NCBI GenBank assembly: GCA_016287035.1
Contig: JAEEVI010000051.1
Coordinates: 1-5,981, forward strand
Direction of reading: 5' to 3'
DNA from: Bacillota bacterium
GTDB taxonomy: Bacteria; Bacillota; Clostridia; Peptostreptococcales; Anaerovoracaceae
Length of the DNA: 5,981 nucleotides
Positions 5,405 to 5,981 of the stretch are shown here, piece after piece (within the stretch, counting starts at the first letter, position 1; the number at the start of each line of letters is the position of its first letter). Under the pieces are notes generated by a model. That model saw only the letters and a program-made list of their open reading frames with translations. It was not told where the DNA came from and ran no database searches. Both the position numbers and the translations under genes were made by a program.

Positions 5405-5981
5405 ATGAGAGCATCTAAAATGTACCTTTACACAATGCGCGAGGTCCCCTCGGAGGCCGAGATCGCCAGCCACATACTGCTGCTCCGCGCGGGCTTCATA
5501 AGAAAGCTCGTCTCGGGCGTCTACGGCTTCATGCCGATGGGCACGAGGACGCTGCGCAAGATCGAGGCGATCGTGCGCGAGGAGATGGACAACGCGGGAG
5601 CCTGCGAGATCCAGATGAGCGCGCTGCAGCCCGCCGAGCTCTGGCAGGAGTCGGGGCGCTGGTCCGCGTACGGCCCGGAGATGTGGCGCTTAAAGGACCG
5701 CAACGGCAGGGATTTCTGTCTCGGACCCACGCACGAAGAGGTATTCACCGACATCGTAAGGCAGAACATAAGCTCCTACAGGCAGCTGCCCGTCAACCTG
5801 TACCAGATACAGACCAAGTACAGGGACGAGGCGCGCCCCCGCTTCGGGCTCATCCGCAGCAGGGAGTTCATAATGAAGGACAACTACAGCTTCGACAGGG
5901 ACGAAGCCGGTCTGGACGTATCGTATAAGAACATGTACGACGCTTATTCGCGCGTCTTCGACAGGTGCGGCCTCACGTACA
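5405..5981 (+). CDS. proS: Prolyl-tRNA synthetase, N-terminal part (runs off the window)
   Basis: An open frame of 192 complete codons continuing past the right edge. ProS is a cytoplasmic class II synthetase that attaches proline to tRNA-Pro. The visible part covers the start of the catalytic core: class II motif 1 region (about 38-72, SGVYGFMPMGTRTLRKIE then EEMDNAGACEIQM), ALQPAELWQESGRW (73-86), LGPTHEE (106-112; the T109-x-E111 substrate loop) and motif 2, YRDEARPRFGLIRSREF (139-155; R140), then IMKDNYSFD (156-164). These match the bacterial-type enzyme. Whether the bacterial editing insertion follows cannot be seen. ATG 5405 has AAGGA at 5394-5398, six bases away. It starts 35 bases after ispDF with no clear promoter or terminator between, so cotranscription is likely. 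Confidence 0.96.
   Translation, partial: MRASKMYLYTMREVPSEAEIASHILLLRAGFIRKLVSGVYGFMPMGTRTLRKIEAIVREEMDNAGACEIQMSALQPAELWQESGRWSAYGPEMWRLKDRNGRDFCLGPTHEEVFTDIVRQNISSYRQLPVNLYQIQTKYRDEARPRFGLIRSREFIMKDNYSFDRDEAGLDVSYKNMYDAYSRVFDRCGLTY

Noticed and set aside
4047..5414. A 455-codon open frame on the minus strand, longer than ispDF itself.
   Set aside because: It lies entirely antisense to the PIN/TRAM 3' end and ispDF, both of which have clear family motifs. Its translation is rich in Arg, His and Val and shows no motif I recognise; GC-biased codons on the real strand readily leave such frames open.

Overview
The window looks like ordinary core chromosome from a fairly GC-rich bacterium (about 60% GC by eye). 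The reading frames are dense with ATA isoleucine and AGG arginine codons. The gene order radA, carD, PIN/TRAM membrane protein, fused ispDF, proS and the style of these proteins suggest a member of the Synergistota (Cloacibacillus/Synergistes-like). This is an inference from memory of gene order and sequence style, not a search; a Gram-positive relative remains possible because Bacillus-type genomes carry a related cluster.

Layout: 1-34 holds an intrinsic terminator for an unseen + strand gene to the left. 49-963 (minus strand) encodes an AEC-family (auxin efflux carrier-like) membrane transporter. 964-1075 is a divergent promoter region. On the + strand follow radA (1076-2479), a promoter-bearing gap, carD (2558-3031), a YacL-like PIN/TRAM membrane protein (3103-4218), a bifunctional ispDF (4215-5369, overlapping the previous gene by ATGA) and the first 192 codons of proS (5405 to the window edge). 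There is no gene-free stretch over 300 bases.

How the genes relate: radA processes recombination intermediates. CarD binds RNA polymerase and modulates promoter opening. The PIN/TRAM protein is a predicted membrane-anchored nuclease. IspDF performs two steps of the MEP isoprenoid pathway, and ProS charges tRNA-Pro. They share no single pathway, but the cluster resembles the Bacillus radA-disA-yacL-ispD-ispF-gltX run, with carD in the disA slot, ispD and ispF fused, and proS in the gltX slot. carD has a strong-looking promoter of its own, so carD-yacL-ispDF-proS probably form one transcription unit that radA may also read into.

No clearly new system is visible: no mobile element, CRISPR array or defence cassette. 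The points most worth checking are a shortened zinc-finger spacing in RadA (CX2C...CXC), a changed IspF central-cavity signature (Q and G where E. coli has Arg142 and Glu144), and the promoter arrangement around carD.
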